Shown: positions 16,239 through 27,082 of the stretch, piece after piece
Layout of the letters: each line of letters begins with the position of its first letter
Position numbering within the stretch: position 1 is the first letter of the stretch
Assembly: GCA_947259585.1 (NCBI GenBank)
Contig: CAMYMV010000008.1
Location: 1 to 64,000 of the forward strand
Source of the DNA: an uncultured Gemmatimonadales bacterium
GTDB lineage: Bacteria > Gemmatimonadota > Gemmatimonadetes > Palauibacterales > Palauibacteraceae
DNA length: 64,000 nt
Direction: 5' to 3'
Notes under the pieces: generated by a model
What the model was told of the DNA's origin: nothing
Databases searched by the model: none
The model's input: the letters and a program-made list of their open reading frames with translations, nothing else
Translations under genes and position numbers: made by a program

Positions 16239-17846
16239 TCAGTCCGCCGCCACCGGATCGGGTTCGAAGCTCAGCACGAACGTCGGGGGTTCCCCTCCCT
16301 CGTAGACGATCTCGAACATCGGCAGGTTTTCCCGCAGCGCAGGGACCAGGTAGCGCGACGTCGTGCCGCTGATCGCGTCCACCACGACGTAGTCCGCTCC
16401 GATCCGCTTCATCCCATCGAGGACTACCCGGGCGTCCGTCGAGTACGGGTAGAGGTCGCCGCGCCTCCCCGAGATCAGGAAGAAGATCCGCGGCTTTCGA
16501 CTGACCGCGATGGCGTCGGGTGGCGTGTTCGTCGCGGCCCACTCGGCAGCGGCGTAGAAGCTGGCGAACTCCGGCGGGTCGCACGGAGCACCGGCCCGGT
16601 AATCCGCCAGGCAGCGGATGCCCTCCGGAGTGCGGCCGACCGCGGTGATGGCCGCTCCGATGCCTACCGCGGCGACGAGAGCTCCCATCGCCAGAGCGGG
16701 GGTTCGGGCGCCCTCCCTGCCCGCGGTGAGCCGGCGTCCGAGCTCCGAAGCACCGGAGGCGGCATAGGCAAGAAGCAGGGGGAGAAGCGGGAGGAGGAAT
16801 CTCTGGTCCGTCCAAACGGGCGGCCACAGAGCGAGCATGATGGCGTAGAGCACGGTGAAGAGCTCCGCCGGGCCCAGCCGGCTCATCGAGCGCCGGACCC
16901 AACCCACGAACGCCAGCCCCGCTATCGCCAGTCCGAGAGCCGTCAGCACACCCTCGCCACCCGGCACGGAACTCCATCCGCCGGCGAGCGACCGCGGCAG
17001 GATGTCCGAGATGTAGCTCCAGAGGTTCTCGATCGCGCGGACCGCGAGGTCGACGGGGCCGGCGGATCCGGCAGCCGGGTCGTACGGGTTTCGCAGCAGC
17101 ATCTCCTTCAGGTAGGTCGGCTGCGAGACGTCGGCGCCGGGGGCGGCGGAAGCCCAGCGCTGGTAGAGCCACCAGCCGCCCGCCGAGGCGAAAGCGACCG
17201 CCGTCGCCAACGCAAACCGCCGGGGCCTCCGCTCGAACGCAAAGAAGAGGACGGCGGCTGCGAGAAGCGGGAGTCCCGCGGTACGGGTAAGGAAGGCGGC
17301 CCCCGCCGCCGCGAGGCCGAGAAGCAAGGCGGGAGAGATCCCGTGCCGCCCCTCCTCTGCCGTCGATCCCTGCGCCGCCCGCTCGATCCACAGCAGAGAC
17401 GTCACGACCAGAACGACGAAGAGAGCCTCCGAGAGCACGAAGTGCGAGTACTCCAGCAGGACCGGTGAGAGGGCCAGCAGAGCGGCCGCGACGACGGCCG
17501 GGCCTCGCCCGACCAGCCGGTCGGCCAAACGGTAGGTGAGCCACACCGCCAGAGTCGTCAGGACGAGGGAGGTCAGCTTGAGCAGTTGAAGAGACCCGAG
17601 AGGAGCGAAGACGGCCAGGAGCAGCGGATAGAGCGGTGGATACTTGGTGTGCAGAGGCCCGAAGGGAAGGTAGATATCCCGATAGCCCTGCCCCGAGGCC
17701 AGAGCCTCACCGAGAATCATGTAGCCGGCGTTGTCTCCACCGGGAAACAGCGTCGGGTCGTAGAGCAGGAAGCCCAGGAACAGGTGCAGGCTCGCGAGCG
17801 CGAGCCCGATCCGTGCGTCCGCGCTCAGCCGACCGGCCGAGCTCAC
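16239..17846 (-). CDS. GT39/ArnT-like integral membrane glycosyltransferase
   Basis: A 535-residue protein with a first hydrophobic segment, then the characteristic extracytoplasmic loop (GGDNAGYMILGEALASGQGYR, KYPPLYPLLLAV). About ten more transmembrane segments and a soluble C-terminal domain of about 140 residues follow. The D in GGDNAGY corresponds to the catalytic Asp of the PMT/ArnT superfamily. These enzymes use polyprenyl-phosphate sugars as donors. That fits the two GT2 genes on either side of this block which could make such donors. It starts with GTG in a 4-bp overlap with the upstream GT2. The acceptor (lipid A, protein or polysaccharide) cannot be told. Confidence 0.85.
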   Translation of the reverse strand: MSSAGRLSADARIGLALASLHLFLGFLLYDPTLFPGGDNAGYMILGEALASGQGYRDIYLPFGPLHTKYPPLYPLLLAVFAPLGSLQLLKLTSLVLTTLAVWLTYRLADRLVGRGPAVVAAALLALSPVLLEYSHFVLSEALFVVLVVTSLLWIERAAQGSTAEEGRHGISPALLLGLAAAGAAFLTRTAGLPLLAAAVLFFAFERRPRRFALATAVAFASAGGWWLYQRWASAAPGADVSQPTYLKEMLLRNPYDPAAGSAGPVDLAVRAIENLWSYISDILPRSLAGGWSSVPGGEGVLTALGLAIAGLAFVGWVRRSMSRLGPAELFTVLYAIMLALWPPVWTDQRFLLPLLPLLLAYAASGASELGRRLTAGREGARTPALAMGALVAAVGIGAAITAVGRTPEGIRCLADYRAGAPCDPPEFASFYAAAEWAATNTPPDAIAVSRKPRIFFLISGRRGDLYPYSTDARVVLDGMKRIGADYVVVDAISGTTSRYLVPALRENLPMFEIVYEGGEPPTFVLSFEPDPVAAD

Positions 17847-18778
17847 TTCCGCATGTCCCGCCGCAGCGCCTCCACCTCGGCCCTCAGGCCGGCGATCAGC
17901 TCGGCGAGGAAGCCGAGCACGAAGAGCCCGAGACCGACGAGCACGAGAAGCAGCACGAGGGTAAGCAGTGGCCGGTAGCCCTGGCCGACCACGAACCGGA
18001 GGTAGATGGCAATCGCGCCGGTGATCGCACCGAGCCCCAGCAGCGCGAGGCCGGTCATCCCAAAGAAGAGCAGCGGCTTGCGGCCGAAGACGAGCTGAAA
18101 CCAGACGGCGACGAGGTCGAGTGTGCCGATCAGGATCCGCTGCCTGCCGCCGTATTTCGTGACACCATGTCGGCGGGGATGAAGCTCGACATCGATCTCC
18201 CGAAGCCGGAAGCCTCGATCGTGAGCGAGCACGACCAGGTAACGATGCCAGTCATCCCGCAGCTCCATTTCGTCGATGACGCTTCTGCGAAACGCCTTCA
18301 TGGAGTTCAGATCGTGCACGGGGACCCGGAAGATCAGACGCGAGAGCCAGTTGTAGGTTCCCGACACGAGGCGCTTCTCGTACCGGCCGACCTTGCGGCC
18401 GGTGACCAGGTCCGATCCCTCGTCGAGGGCCCGCACGAATCGCGCGATCTCCTCGGGCGCGTGCTGGAGGTCCGCATCGAAGAGCACCAGGTAGTCGCCG
18501 GTGGAGGCTTCCGCCCCGGTCAGCAGCGCGTCGGTCTTTCCGCGGTTCGAGCGGTGCGACAGGAAGCGGGCATCGGTGAGGCCGGCCGCGGCGGCAGCTC
18601 GGCGTGCCGCCTCCAGCGTTCCATCGGTCGAGCCGTCGTCGACGAGTACGACCTCCGCGTCGAGATCGGCGTCGCGCAAAGCGAAGGCGAGCTCGGAGAA
18701 CAGATCGGGCATGTTGTCCGCCTCGTTGAAGGCGGGCACGATCACCGAGGTTTTCTTTTCCGTCTGAGGCTCTGTCAC
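17843..18778 (-). CDS. GT2 glycosyltransferase with two C-terminal membrane helices (polyprenyl-phosphate sugar transferase type)
   Basis: A 311-residue protein. The cytosolic GT-A domain has SVIVPAFNEADNMPDLF, VVLVDDGSTDGTLE and the DXD-like DADLQHAPEEI, with the RFLSHRSNRGKTDAL element. Two hydrophobic segments follow at about residues 230-290 and then a short coiled tail. This is the GtrB/ArnC/DPM layout, which makes undecaprenyl-phosphate sugars at the inner membrane. It overlaps rpoN (upstream) and the GT39-like gene (downstream) by 4 bp each, so it bridges the rpoN and glycan genes into one coupled run. Confidence 0.9.
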   Translation of the reverse strand: MTEPQTEKKTSVIVPAFNEADNMPDLFSELAFALRDADLDAEVVLVDDGSTDGTLEAARRAAAAAGLTDARFLSHRSNRGKTDALLTGAEASTGDYLVLFDADLQHAPEEIARFVRALDEGSDLVTGRKVGRYEKRLVSGTYNWLSRLIFRVPVHDLNSMKAFRRSVIDEMELRDDWHRYLVVLAHDRGFRLREIDVELHPRRHGVTKYGGRQRILIGTLDLVAVWFQLVFGRKPLLFFGMTGLALLGLGAITGAIAIYLRFVVGQGYRPLLTLVLLLVLVGLGLFVLGFLAELIAGLRAEVEALRRDMRK

Positions 18779-20214
18779 ACCCGCTTGCGCATGCGTGCGG
18801 AGAGGATACCCAGCTGATCCCGATATTTGGCCACGGTCCGGCGGGCGATCTGCACACCCTCCTTCTTGAGGATATCCACGATCGCCTGGTCCGTCAGCGG
18901 TCGCCTCGGGTCTTCGTCATCCACCAACTTCTTGATGCGGGCCCGGATGCCGCGGGCCGAAACGTCCTCGCCATAGTCCGTCGAGAGGCCGCTCGAGAAG
19001 AAGAACTTGAGCGGATAGACGCCGCGAGGCGTCTGCACGTACTTCCCGTTCGTCACCCGCGAAACGGTTGACTCGTGCATGTCGATGTGCTCGGCCACCT
19101 CTCGCAGGGTCAGCGGCTTCAGGTACTCGACCCCCTTCTCGAAGAACTCGCGCTGCCGGTCGACGATGAAGTTCATGACCTTGAGCATCGTCTGCCGGCG
19201 CTGCTCGATCGCCTGAATCATCCACTGGGCGCTGTTCAGCTTCTTGGCGATGAAGGTCTTGTTGTCGCCCGTGAACTGGTTCTTGTCGCGTGCCACCTCG
19301 CGGTATGACCGGGAGAGCTTCAGGCGAGGAAGGGACGTGTCGTTGTGGAAGACGTAGTACTGATCATCGATCTTCTCGACGACCAGGTCGGGGGTGATGT
19401 AATCATCGCCCGCTTCGGCGTGCTTGAGGCCTGGCTTGGGATCCAGCTTTGAGATCTCGTCGGCGGCCGTCTGGACCGCCTTGGGCGAGATTCCGTGCTC
19501 CTTGGAGAGCTCGCTCCAGCGGTGGTTCACCAGCTCGTCGAAATGGTCGCAGACGATGCGGAACGCGAGGCTGTCGATCTCATCCCGGTCACGCAGCTGC
19601 AACAACAGGCACTCGCGCAGATTCCGCGCGCCCACGCCGCTGGGCTCGAACAGCTGGATCATCGCCAGCAGACGCTCGACCTCCTCGATCGTGAACGGCT
19701 CGGTCTGCTCAATCTCGTCCGCCTCGGACTCCGACAGATAGCCGTTGAGCGACTCGACGAGCTCTTCGAGGGAGCAGGTGAGGAAGCCTTCGCGGTCGAT
19801 ATTGCCGATGATCTCCTCACCGAGAAGCAGATCCCGCGGACTCAAGGGAAGAAGCTGGAGCTGGTCCCTGAGGAAGTCCCACAGGTCACGCGAGCTGGCG
19901 GGAGTCGGCCGGTAGAACTCTCGCTCCTCGTACTCGGCGCGGCGGCCACCGACCTCGAAGCCGTTGAGCAGGATCTCTTCCCAGTCGATCTCGTCATCGG
20001 CTTCTTCTTTGGTTTCCTCCTCCTCCAGCTCCTCCTCGTCCGCCGGCTCGGTGAGATCCAGGAAGGGGTTGTTCTCGAGCTCCTGCTTCAGGTGCTGTTG
20101 AAGGTCCAGGAGCGGCATGTACAGGAGATCCATCGCCTGGTAGAGGCGAGGGTTGACCTTCATCTCCTGTCGCAAGCGCGGTAGTTGGCTCAGACCTATT
20201 CGGGGATCGGCCAT
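18775..20214 (-). CDS. rpoN: RNA polymerase sigma-54 factor
   Basis: A 479-residue sigma-54. The N-terminal region I is Gln/Leu-rich (PRLYQAMDLLYMPLLDLQQHLKQELENNPFL). An acidic region II follows with a long Glu run, then the core-binding region and the HTH. The RpoN box ARRTVAKYRD is at residues 457-466. It directs transcription from -24/-12 promoters with the help of AAA+ activators. The ATG at 20214 is chosen because region I starts there; the frame is open for 37 more codons. Position downstream of lptB is a classical arrangement. The downstream GT2 overlaps by 4 bp. Confidence 0.97.
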   Translation of the reverse strand: MADPRIGLSQLPRLRQEMKVNPRLYQAMDLLYMPLLDLQQHLKQELENNPFLDLTEPADEEELEEEETKEEADDEIDWEEILLNGFEVGGRRAEYEEREFYRPTPASSRDLWDFLRDQLQLLPLSPRDLLLGEEIIGNIDREGFLTCSLEELVESLNGYLSESEADEIEQTEPFTIEEVERLLAMIQLFEPSGVGARNLRECLLLQLRDRDEIDSLAFRIVCDHFDELVNHRWSELSKEHGISPKAVQTAADEISKLDPKPGLKHAEAGDDYITPDLVVEKIDDQYYVFHNDTSLPRLKLSRSYREVARDKNQFTGDNKTFIAKKLNSAQWMIQAIEQRRQTMLKVMNFIVDRQREFFEKGVEYLKPLTLREVAEHIDMHESTVSRVTNGKYVQTPRGVYPLKFFFSSGLSTDYGEDVSARGIRARIKKLVDDEDPRRPLTDQAIVDILKKEGVQIARRTVAKYRDQLGILSARMRKRV

Positions 20215-20225
20215 GGTCTCCCGAT

Positions 20226-20240
20226 GGCGCCGAAGGCGCC
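20226..20240 (-). promoter_or_regulatory. GC hairpin in the rpoN leader
   Basis: GGCGCC, a three-base loop and GGCGCC form a perfect 6-bp stem 12 bp in front of the rpoN start. It could affect rpoN translation or separate it from lptB. The 223-bp lptB-rpoN gap (20215-20437) holds no gene, and I found no clear promoter in it. Confidence 0.3.
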
Positions 20241-20437
20241 TTCTTGGGTTGTTGGCTCCGGCTCGAAACGCCGGTCGGATCCGCTGCAACTGCCGCTCTG
20301 TGCACGAAAATATGGCATTGCGCACGCCGCGGCACGTCCCTTGCTGCGCCGGGCGCGAACAAGCGCAATTCGGGTGCCGAAACGGGCGGGTCGGATGGAT
20401 TCTGGCAGGTTCGGGAAGTTAGGTCGCTGCGGCGTCG

Positions 20438-21409
20438 CTAGAGACGGAAGTCCTGGCCCAGGTACATCTGTCTCGCCTTCGGATCGTTGACGAGCCGCTC
20501 GGCGGATCCCTCGATGTGGATCTGTCCGTTGAACATGATGTAGGCGCGGTCGGTGATAGAGAGCGTCTCCCTCACGTTGTGATCGGTGATCAGCACGCCG
20601 AGTCCCCTCGCACGCAGCTCCGCGACGATTCGCTGAATGTCGTCGACCGCGATCGGATCCACGCCCGCAAACGGCTCGTCGAGTAGCATGAACTTCGGGT
20701 TCGTGACGAGTGCCCTGGTGATCTCGAGCCGCCGCCGCTCGCCGCCGGAGAGGGCATAGGCCTGCTGATCGCGCAGGTGGGCGAGGCCGAGCTCGTCCAG
20801 CAGCTGCTCCAGCCGGCGCTCCGCCTCCTCGGGCGCGAGCTCCAGCGTCTCCAGGATCGCCATCACGTTGTCGCGGACGGAGAGCCGGCGAAAGACGGAG
20901 GGTTCCTGCGATAGGTAGCCGATCCCGTCCCGTGCCCGTCGGTACATCGGGACCGAGGTGATATCGCGCTCGTCGAGGAAGACCCTGCCCTCATCGGCCG
21001 ACAGGAGGCCGACGATCATGTAGAACGTTGTCGTCTTCCCTGCCCCGTTCGGGCCCAACAGGCCTACGATCTCTCCTTGCTCGAGGCGAAGGTCCACGTC
21101 GTCCACGACGCGCCGGCGCTTGAATGCCTTGACGAGGCCCTGGGCTCTGAGGACGCTGGCCCCGGCCACACGTTGGGCGGCTCGTAGATCCGCCGTTGGC
21201 GCGCCCTCCGGCGCCGCCGCGTCGGGTGGCGACGGTCGAGGCGCGAGGTCCCGCTCCCGCAGTCGTATTCGCGGTCTCGGAGGCGCGGTCACGTCTTCGG
21301 CGGTTGCGACGTACAGCGCGGGCCGGAAAGGTCGTGGTTCGGCGACCTCCGTGGATGCGCCACGCCTCTCCGGATCGAGTGGCGCGAAGGGGTCGAAGGG
21401 GAAGGTCAC
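20438..21409 (-). CDS. lptB: LPS export ABC transporter ATP-binding protein LptB
   Basis: If started at GTG 21409 it has 323 residues. About 80 Pro/Arg/Ala-rich residues come first. The ATPase follows: Walker [10 protein letters not shown] at 119-127, signature [15 protein letters not shown], Walker [17 protein letters not shown], and the H-loop [11 protein letters not shown], a near-perfect LptB. It powers LPS extraction by LptFG and the LptC/A bridge. The GTG forms a GTGA overlap with the natural-frame stop of the upstream gene, the spacing used throughout this window. In the sequence as given, however, the frame is open without a stop up to 22999, so it could be read as the C-terminal part of a fused 853-residue protein. 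Confidence 0.9.
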   Translation of the reverse strand: MTFPFDPFAPLDPERRGASTEVAEPRPFRPALYVATAEDVTAPPRPRIRLRERDLAPRPSPPDAAAPEGAPTADLRAAQRVAGASVLRAQGLVKAFKRRRVVDDVDLRLEQGEIVGLLGPNGAGKTTTFYMIVGLLSADEGRVFLDERDITSVPMYRRARDGIGYLSQEPSVFRRLSVRDNVMAILETLELAPEEAERRLEQLLDELGLAHLRDQQAYALSGGERRRLEITRALVTNPKFMLLDEPFAGVDPIAVDDIQRIVAELRARGLGVLITDHNVRETLSITDRAYIMFNGQIHIEGSAERLVNDPKARQMYLGQDFRL

Positions 21410-22999
21410 GCGTCCCCTCCGCCCGGCGGGCCCGCCGGTATGGAATCCGTCGGGGCCGGCGCCAACGAGTCCGGCTCTGCCGGCGGCAGCGAATCCGGTT
21501 GCGTGGCCGGCACGGAGTCCGGCTCTGCCGGCGGCAGCGAATCCGGTTGCGTGGCCGGCACGGAATGCCGGCGGCAGCGAATCCGGTTGCGTGGCCGGCA
21601 CGACGCCCGGATCGTCCTCGAGCTCGGGGTCGACCGTGTCAGTGCCGGGGGCACCAGGCTCGAGGTAGACACCGATCGCCCGCAGCGCGCTCACCCGTCG
21701 GGCCTTTCCCTCGAGGAACTCCACGTCGATCTCTTCGCCGATGAGGTAGTTTCGCGAGAGCGGTCCGCCCGGTCCGGATTCACCCTCCACCAGGTAGAGC
21801 GAGCGTGCATCTCCGATGGCCAGTAACCGCTCGATCGTCTGCTTGCCGGCTGAATCACCGGGCGCCGCGGGGGGCGGCTCCACGCCCGCACCGACCGGCG
21901 CGTCGGCCTCCTCCACGCCGGGTGGCTCGGCGGTTCCATTGGCGAAGAGGATGATCAAGGTGTCGCCGACGACCCAGTTGCCCCCCTCCGCCGTCCGGGC
22001 CGGCTCCCCGAGCGACAGGTCGGGGGTCTCGACCTCGACCGCCGTGCCCTGTCCGACGGCGACGATGGAGTCGAGCTGCCCGGCCGCAGCGCCGATGCGG
22101 AGCGAGTCCGCGCCGAGGACGTAGGACGCCGATGCCGCCAGCGATCGCCCGGAGCCGAACGCCCAAACCTGGTCCAGCTCGCTCTCGACGAGTCGAGCCC
22201 GGATCTCCTCCGAGAGGATCTCGAAATCTTCGCCGACCGCCCGGCCCGAGCCCAGGGCCCGAACTTCCTCCAGCTCATCATCCGTGAAGCGGAGGCGGAT
22301 GGTGTCGCCCTCGAGCTCCAGGTCCTGCTGCCTGGCGAAGGCGGACCCGTATAGGACACCGGTGCCGAGATCCATGTCGAAAAACGCGCTGTCCGCTTCC
22401 GCGTAGACGTCCGATCGCTCGATAACGACGCTGCCCCACGCCCAGGCGAGACGCTCGCCGAACATATCGACCCGGTCCGCGTCGACATCGACGGGCTTCC
22501 CTTCCTGGCCTGGCTCCGGGAGGAGGATCATGTGCGGGCGGCCGGTGGCCGTGGTCCGCTCGGCGATGCCGGATACGGCGCGGAGGAAGGTGACGTGCGG
22601 ACCGCGAAGGGTGGATCCGGAGGCGAGCCGCGTAAGGAGGACATCCTCCCTGGCGATCATGCGGTCGTCGATCTCGTAGAAGTCGAGTCGATCGGAGTCC
22701 ATCGTTCGGATCGAGTCACGGTAGCGGACGGAGCCGAACATCTCGACACGCCGGTCAACGTCGTACCGTACCGCGCTGTCGGCGGTCATCGTGGCGGTGC
22801 CGCACGTCCAGCGCATCCCTCCCCAAACGTGCGTGATGTACGCGTCTGTCTCTTCACTCACCCGGAGGCTGACGCTCTCGGTCTGGCCCGTCGGCTGCAT
22901 GACCAGAGTGCAGCCCTGGGTTGAGGGTTGCGCGCCGGCGGAGCCTGGCCAGAGGTGGAGGGCGAGGACCAGGAGAGCTAGGAGCCTGGCCGGCCTCAT
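21406..22999 (-). CDS. OstA/LptA-like LPS-transport protein, frame shifted by an 8-bp deletion in its repeat tract
   Basis: The N-terminal signal peptide ([19 protein letters not shown]) is followed by about 450 residues of OstA-type beta-jellyroll repeats, with recurring [15 protein letters not shown] and [13 protein letters not shown] elements. This matches the long OstA-like proteins that serve as the periplasmic LPS bridge. Close to the end a 16-residue repeat ([15 protein letters not shown] core) occurs three times; the first copy lacks 8 bp (around 21563-21570). With those bases restored the protein would be 533 residues and end at the TGA at 21406-21408, overlapping lptB by 4 bp. As given, the frame runs on into lptB. 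Start overlaps lptC (ATGA). Confidence 0.75.
21467..21602 (-). repeat. 48-bp tandem repeat, three copies, one with an 8-bp deletion
   Basis: Copies lie at 21467-21514, 21515-21562 (identical, 48 bp) and 21563-21602 (40 bp, lacking 8 bp of GTCCGGCT type). The unit is 16 codons and encodes [16 protein letters not shown] in the natural lptA-like frame. The deleted copy is the first one met by the ribosome and causes the frame change. Confidence 0.9.
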
Positions 23000-23604
23000 G
23001 ACCCCTCGCTCCGGCGCGGCGACACCGCCGACGGGCGCGTCACACGCACGGTGTCGAGGCCGGGATCAGAGACGAAGCCCTGGCCGCGGATCGTGTTCGA
23101 GCCCCGGTAGAAGGTGAAGTCGACATCGCTGCTCAGCTGGTTCGACCCGGCGAGGTACTCGAGCGTCTCTGTTTCCAGCCGCTCGGACTGCTCGCGATCC
23201 ACGACGACGACCCGTCCGTTCGCTTCCATGTCCTCGGTCTGCAGGTTCACGACGCCCTCTTCGGCGGTGAGGACGGAGACCTCCTCCCCGACGTCCCCGA
23301 AGAAGTGCACCCGGACTCCGCGGAAACGGACCAGCGACTCCTCGTTCAGAAAGAAGGCGGTATCGGCCAACAGTTGGGCCCGGAGTACCCCGTCCGAGGT
23401 GAGGATGTGACGGACGTCGATCGCCACCTGCTCGGCACCCAGCTCCAGCAATTCCGCTCCGGCGACCGCCGCCGCATCTTCTCCCCCGCAGGCGGCAATT
23501 CCACCGGCCAGGACGCCTGCCAGTGCGCCCCTGGAGAGCAAGGAGCCGAGGCGCGTGAAATCGCCGGCGGAGATGAGCGACGCTCGGGACGAGTGGAAGC
23601 GCAA
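22996..23604 (-). CDS. lptC: LptC-like LPS export lipoprotein
   Basis: A 202-residue exported protein. A hydrophobic segment ends in a lipobox-like GGIAAC at about residues 35-40, so it may be a lipoprotein rather than a membrane-helix-anchored LptC. The rest is one beta-jellyroll with LptC-type patterns ([31 protein letters not shown]-like [35 protein letters not shown]). LptC links LptFG-LptB to LptA. Location between pyrG and the lptA-like gene, with a 4-bp ATGA overlap, supports the call. Overall sequence divergence is high. Confidence 0.85.
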   Translation of the reverse strand: MRFHSSRASLISAGDFTRLGSLLSRGALAGVLAGGIAACGGEDAAAVAGAELLELGAEQVAIDVRHILTSDGVLRAQLLADTAFFLNEESLVRFRGVRVHFFGDVGEEVSVLTAEEGVVNLQTEDMEANGRVVVVDREQSERLETETLEYLAGSNQLSSDVDFTFYRGSNTIRGQGFVSDPGLDTVRVTRPSAVSPRRSEGS

Positions 23605-23615
23605 CGACGGCGAGG

Positions 23616-25488
<1,873 letters not shown>

Positions 25489-25511
25489 ACTTAGGTGTCT
25501 CACGCGCGGCA

Positions 25512-25540
25512 AGTTAAGGGCGCCTGCCCGGCCCTGTCAA
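25512..25540 (-). promoter_or_regulatory. Candidate housekeeping promoter for pyrG and the lpt run
   Basis: On the minus strand TTGACA (25540-25535) is a perfect -35. With a 17-bp spacer it faces TTAACT (25517-25512), a weak -10 (3 of 6). It would give a leader of about 200 nt before the pyrG ATG. Confidence 0.4.
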
Positions 25541-25546
25541 AGACAG

Positions 25547-27082
25547 CTATGGAACGACAATGCCGCCCTTTCGATCGCCAACCAACACGAGCTCTGCCAC
25601 CACCCTGCCACTCCGTGGATCGATCGCCACGCCGGCTTCGGCGAAGAAGACGCGAAGCCCGAAAACCAGGTTGGATTGGAAGGTCGGGGACTCCCCCTCT
25701 CCCCAGGCCGAGCCGCCTCTCGCGTGCGCGACGAAGTTGACGGCGGCGGACTCGGTCGCCCAGGGCAGCAGCGGCACGAAATAGGAGACGCCTCCGAACA
25801 GGAGGCGCGGTCCACGGAACTCGACCGCCTCGAAGGTGGGTAGCGTCCCGACGCCACCGAAGGCCGACCAGCGCTGCTCCGGCAGGGTGCCCGCCAGATC
25901 GCCGCGCGCCTGGAAGAAGACCTTCACCTCCTGGCCGGCGATCGTCGGCTGATCCCAGCGCGCCCGCAGCTCGGCCAGCAGGAAGCCGAAGTCTCCCGCC
26001 GAGTCCAGATCCGCGGCAGCCCCCTCCAGGAGCAGTCGTGCGTTCACGCCCGGGTCGCCGCTCTCGGTCCGGTGCGTGAGCGAGAAAATGCCCGAGAAGA
26101 TCTCACCCGGGTCGATCGCCGGATTGGGCCGCACCGAGTCGTTGGGAAAGAGCACGAAGTAGTCCCGCGCTTGAAGGCTGTCAGAGCTCTCGTACTGGGC
26201 GGTGAACGATGGAGCGAGGCCCGGGCCCGGCGTTCGCTCCACGGTCAGGGCCGCTCGGTCCGCCTGGTAGTAGTTTCGGACGTCCTCTCCGGCGAAGAAG
26301 TAGCTGAGCGTGTTGATGAGCGTACCCCAGATCCACTCCTCGTTGTTCAGGGTCGCTCTCTCCAGCTCCCAGCCGAACTGCAGCTTCGAGCTCGGATACC
26401 AGAACTGCCGGACCGTCCCCTCGAACTTCGCGGGTCCCGTCCTGAACCTCCCGTCGAACGAGAGATCGGGACGCCAGTCCCATCCGCTCACGCGAAGCGT
26501 CGCACCCAAGGAGAGCGTCACCGCATCGACGCGCTGGTAGGTCGGGACCCCGAGGCCGTACAGTCCGTGAAACTCGAAGACAGGAAGAGGCTCCACGGCA
26601 AGGAAGATCCGGAAACCGCCGTCCTCCGGCATCACCGAGAAGGCGAGGTCGGGCCGGTAGTCCACTTCCCCGGCGACCGTCGCCTTCGTCGAGCTGTAGA
26701 AACCGCCTCCGATGACCATGATATCCGCCGCGAGATCGGCTCCGGGACGCAGGAAGAGATCGCCGTCGACGACATAGACGCTCCCTCGCACCCTTCCCTC
26801 GATCCGGACGGCGGATTGCAGGATCAGGAGATCGCCTTCGATCGTCTGGTCCGCGGCGAGCACCGTGTCCCGGGTCCATAGCGTGTAGGCTCCGTCGAGA
26901 AGGGTCGAGAGGCGCTCGTCGATCTCCTGTCCGGAGCGCGGCTCGAATCGAACTTCCGGAGCTCGAAGCTCCTGCTGGCCAGGCTCCACGTCCTGTTCCT
27001 GGCCGACCAGAGGGGCAGGGGTGACGGAGGCCAGGGTGATGATGGACGGGACGAGGGCCAGAAGCGATCTCTTCGGCTTCAC
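25547..27082 (-). CDS. Exported bactofilin-like / outer-membrane beta-barrel protein
   Basis: A 511-residue protein with a signal peptide (LLALVPSIITLASVTPAPLVGQ). Residues about 75-145 show short valine/glycine beta-helix rungs (TIEGDLLILQSAVRIEGRVRG, SVYVVDGDLFLRPGADLAADI), the pattern of polymer-forming bactofilins. The remaining 360 residues are amphipathic beta-strands with aromatic girdles and end ...GDRKGGIVVP, like a surface-antigen or BamA-type barrel. Combining an exported beta-helix with a barrel is unusual; the function is not known. It starts with GTG in a 4-bp overlap with the nitroreductase gene. No enzyme motif is seen. Confidence 0.65.
   Translation of the reverse strand: MKPKRSLLALVPSIITLASVTPAPLVGQEQDVEPGQQELRAPEVRFEPRSGQEIDERLSTLLDGAYTLWTRDTVLAADQTIEGDLLILQSAVRIEGRVRGSVYVVDGDLFLRPGADLAADIMVIGGGFYSSTKATVAGEVDYRPDLAFSVMPEDGGFRIFLAVEPLPVFEFHGLYGLGVPTYQRVDAVTLSLGATLRVSGWDWRPDLSFDGRFRTGPAKFEGTVRQFWYPSSKLQFGWELERATLNNEEWIWGTLINTLSYFFAGEDVRNYYQADRAALTVERTPGPGLAPSFTAQYESSDSLQARDYFVLFPNDSVRPNPAIDPGEIFSGIFSLTHRTESGDPGVNARLLLEGAAADLDSAGDFGFLLAELRARWDQPTIAGQEVKVFFQARGDLAGTLPEQRWSAFGGVGTLPTFEAVEFRGPRLLFGGVSYFVPLLPWATESAAVNFVAHARGGSAWGEGESPTFQSNLVFGLRVFFAEAGVAIDPRSGRVVAELVLVGDRKGGIVVP

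Larger units (their letters stand above)
20438..22999 (-). other. Uninterrupted 853-codon frame joining the LptA-like and LptB parts
   Basis: In the sequence as given a single open frame covers both genes. Residues 1 to about 480 are OstA-like. The repeat tract is then translated in a shifted, Gly/Ala/Arg-rich frame (AGHATGF units), and the LptB ATPase follows. A periplasmic and a cytosolic domain in one chain without a membrane anchor would be hard to place. I therefore read it as a frameshift product, either real or an assembly error. Confidence 0.5.

Noticed and set aside
21467..21602. Possible CRISPR-like repeat
   Set aside because: The repeats are directly adjacent, without spacers, and are in frame within a coding region.
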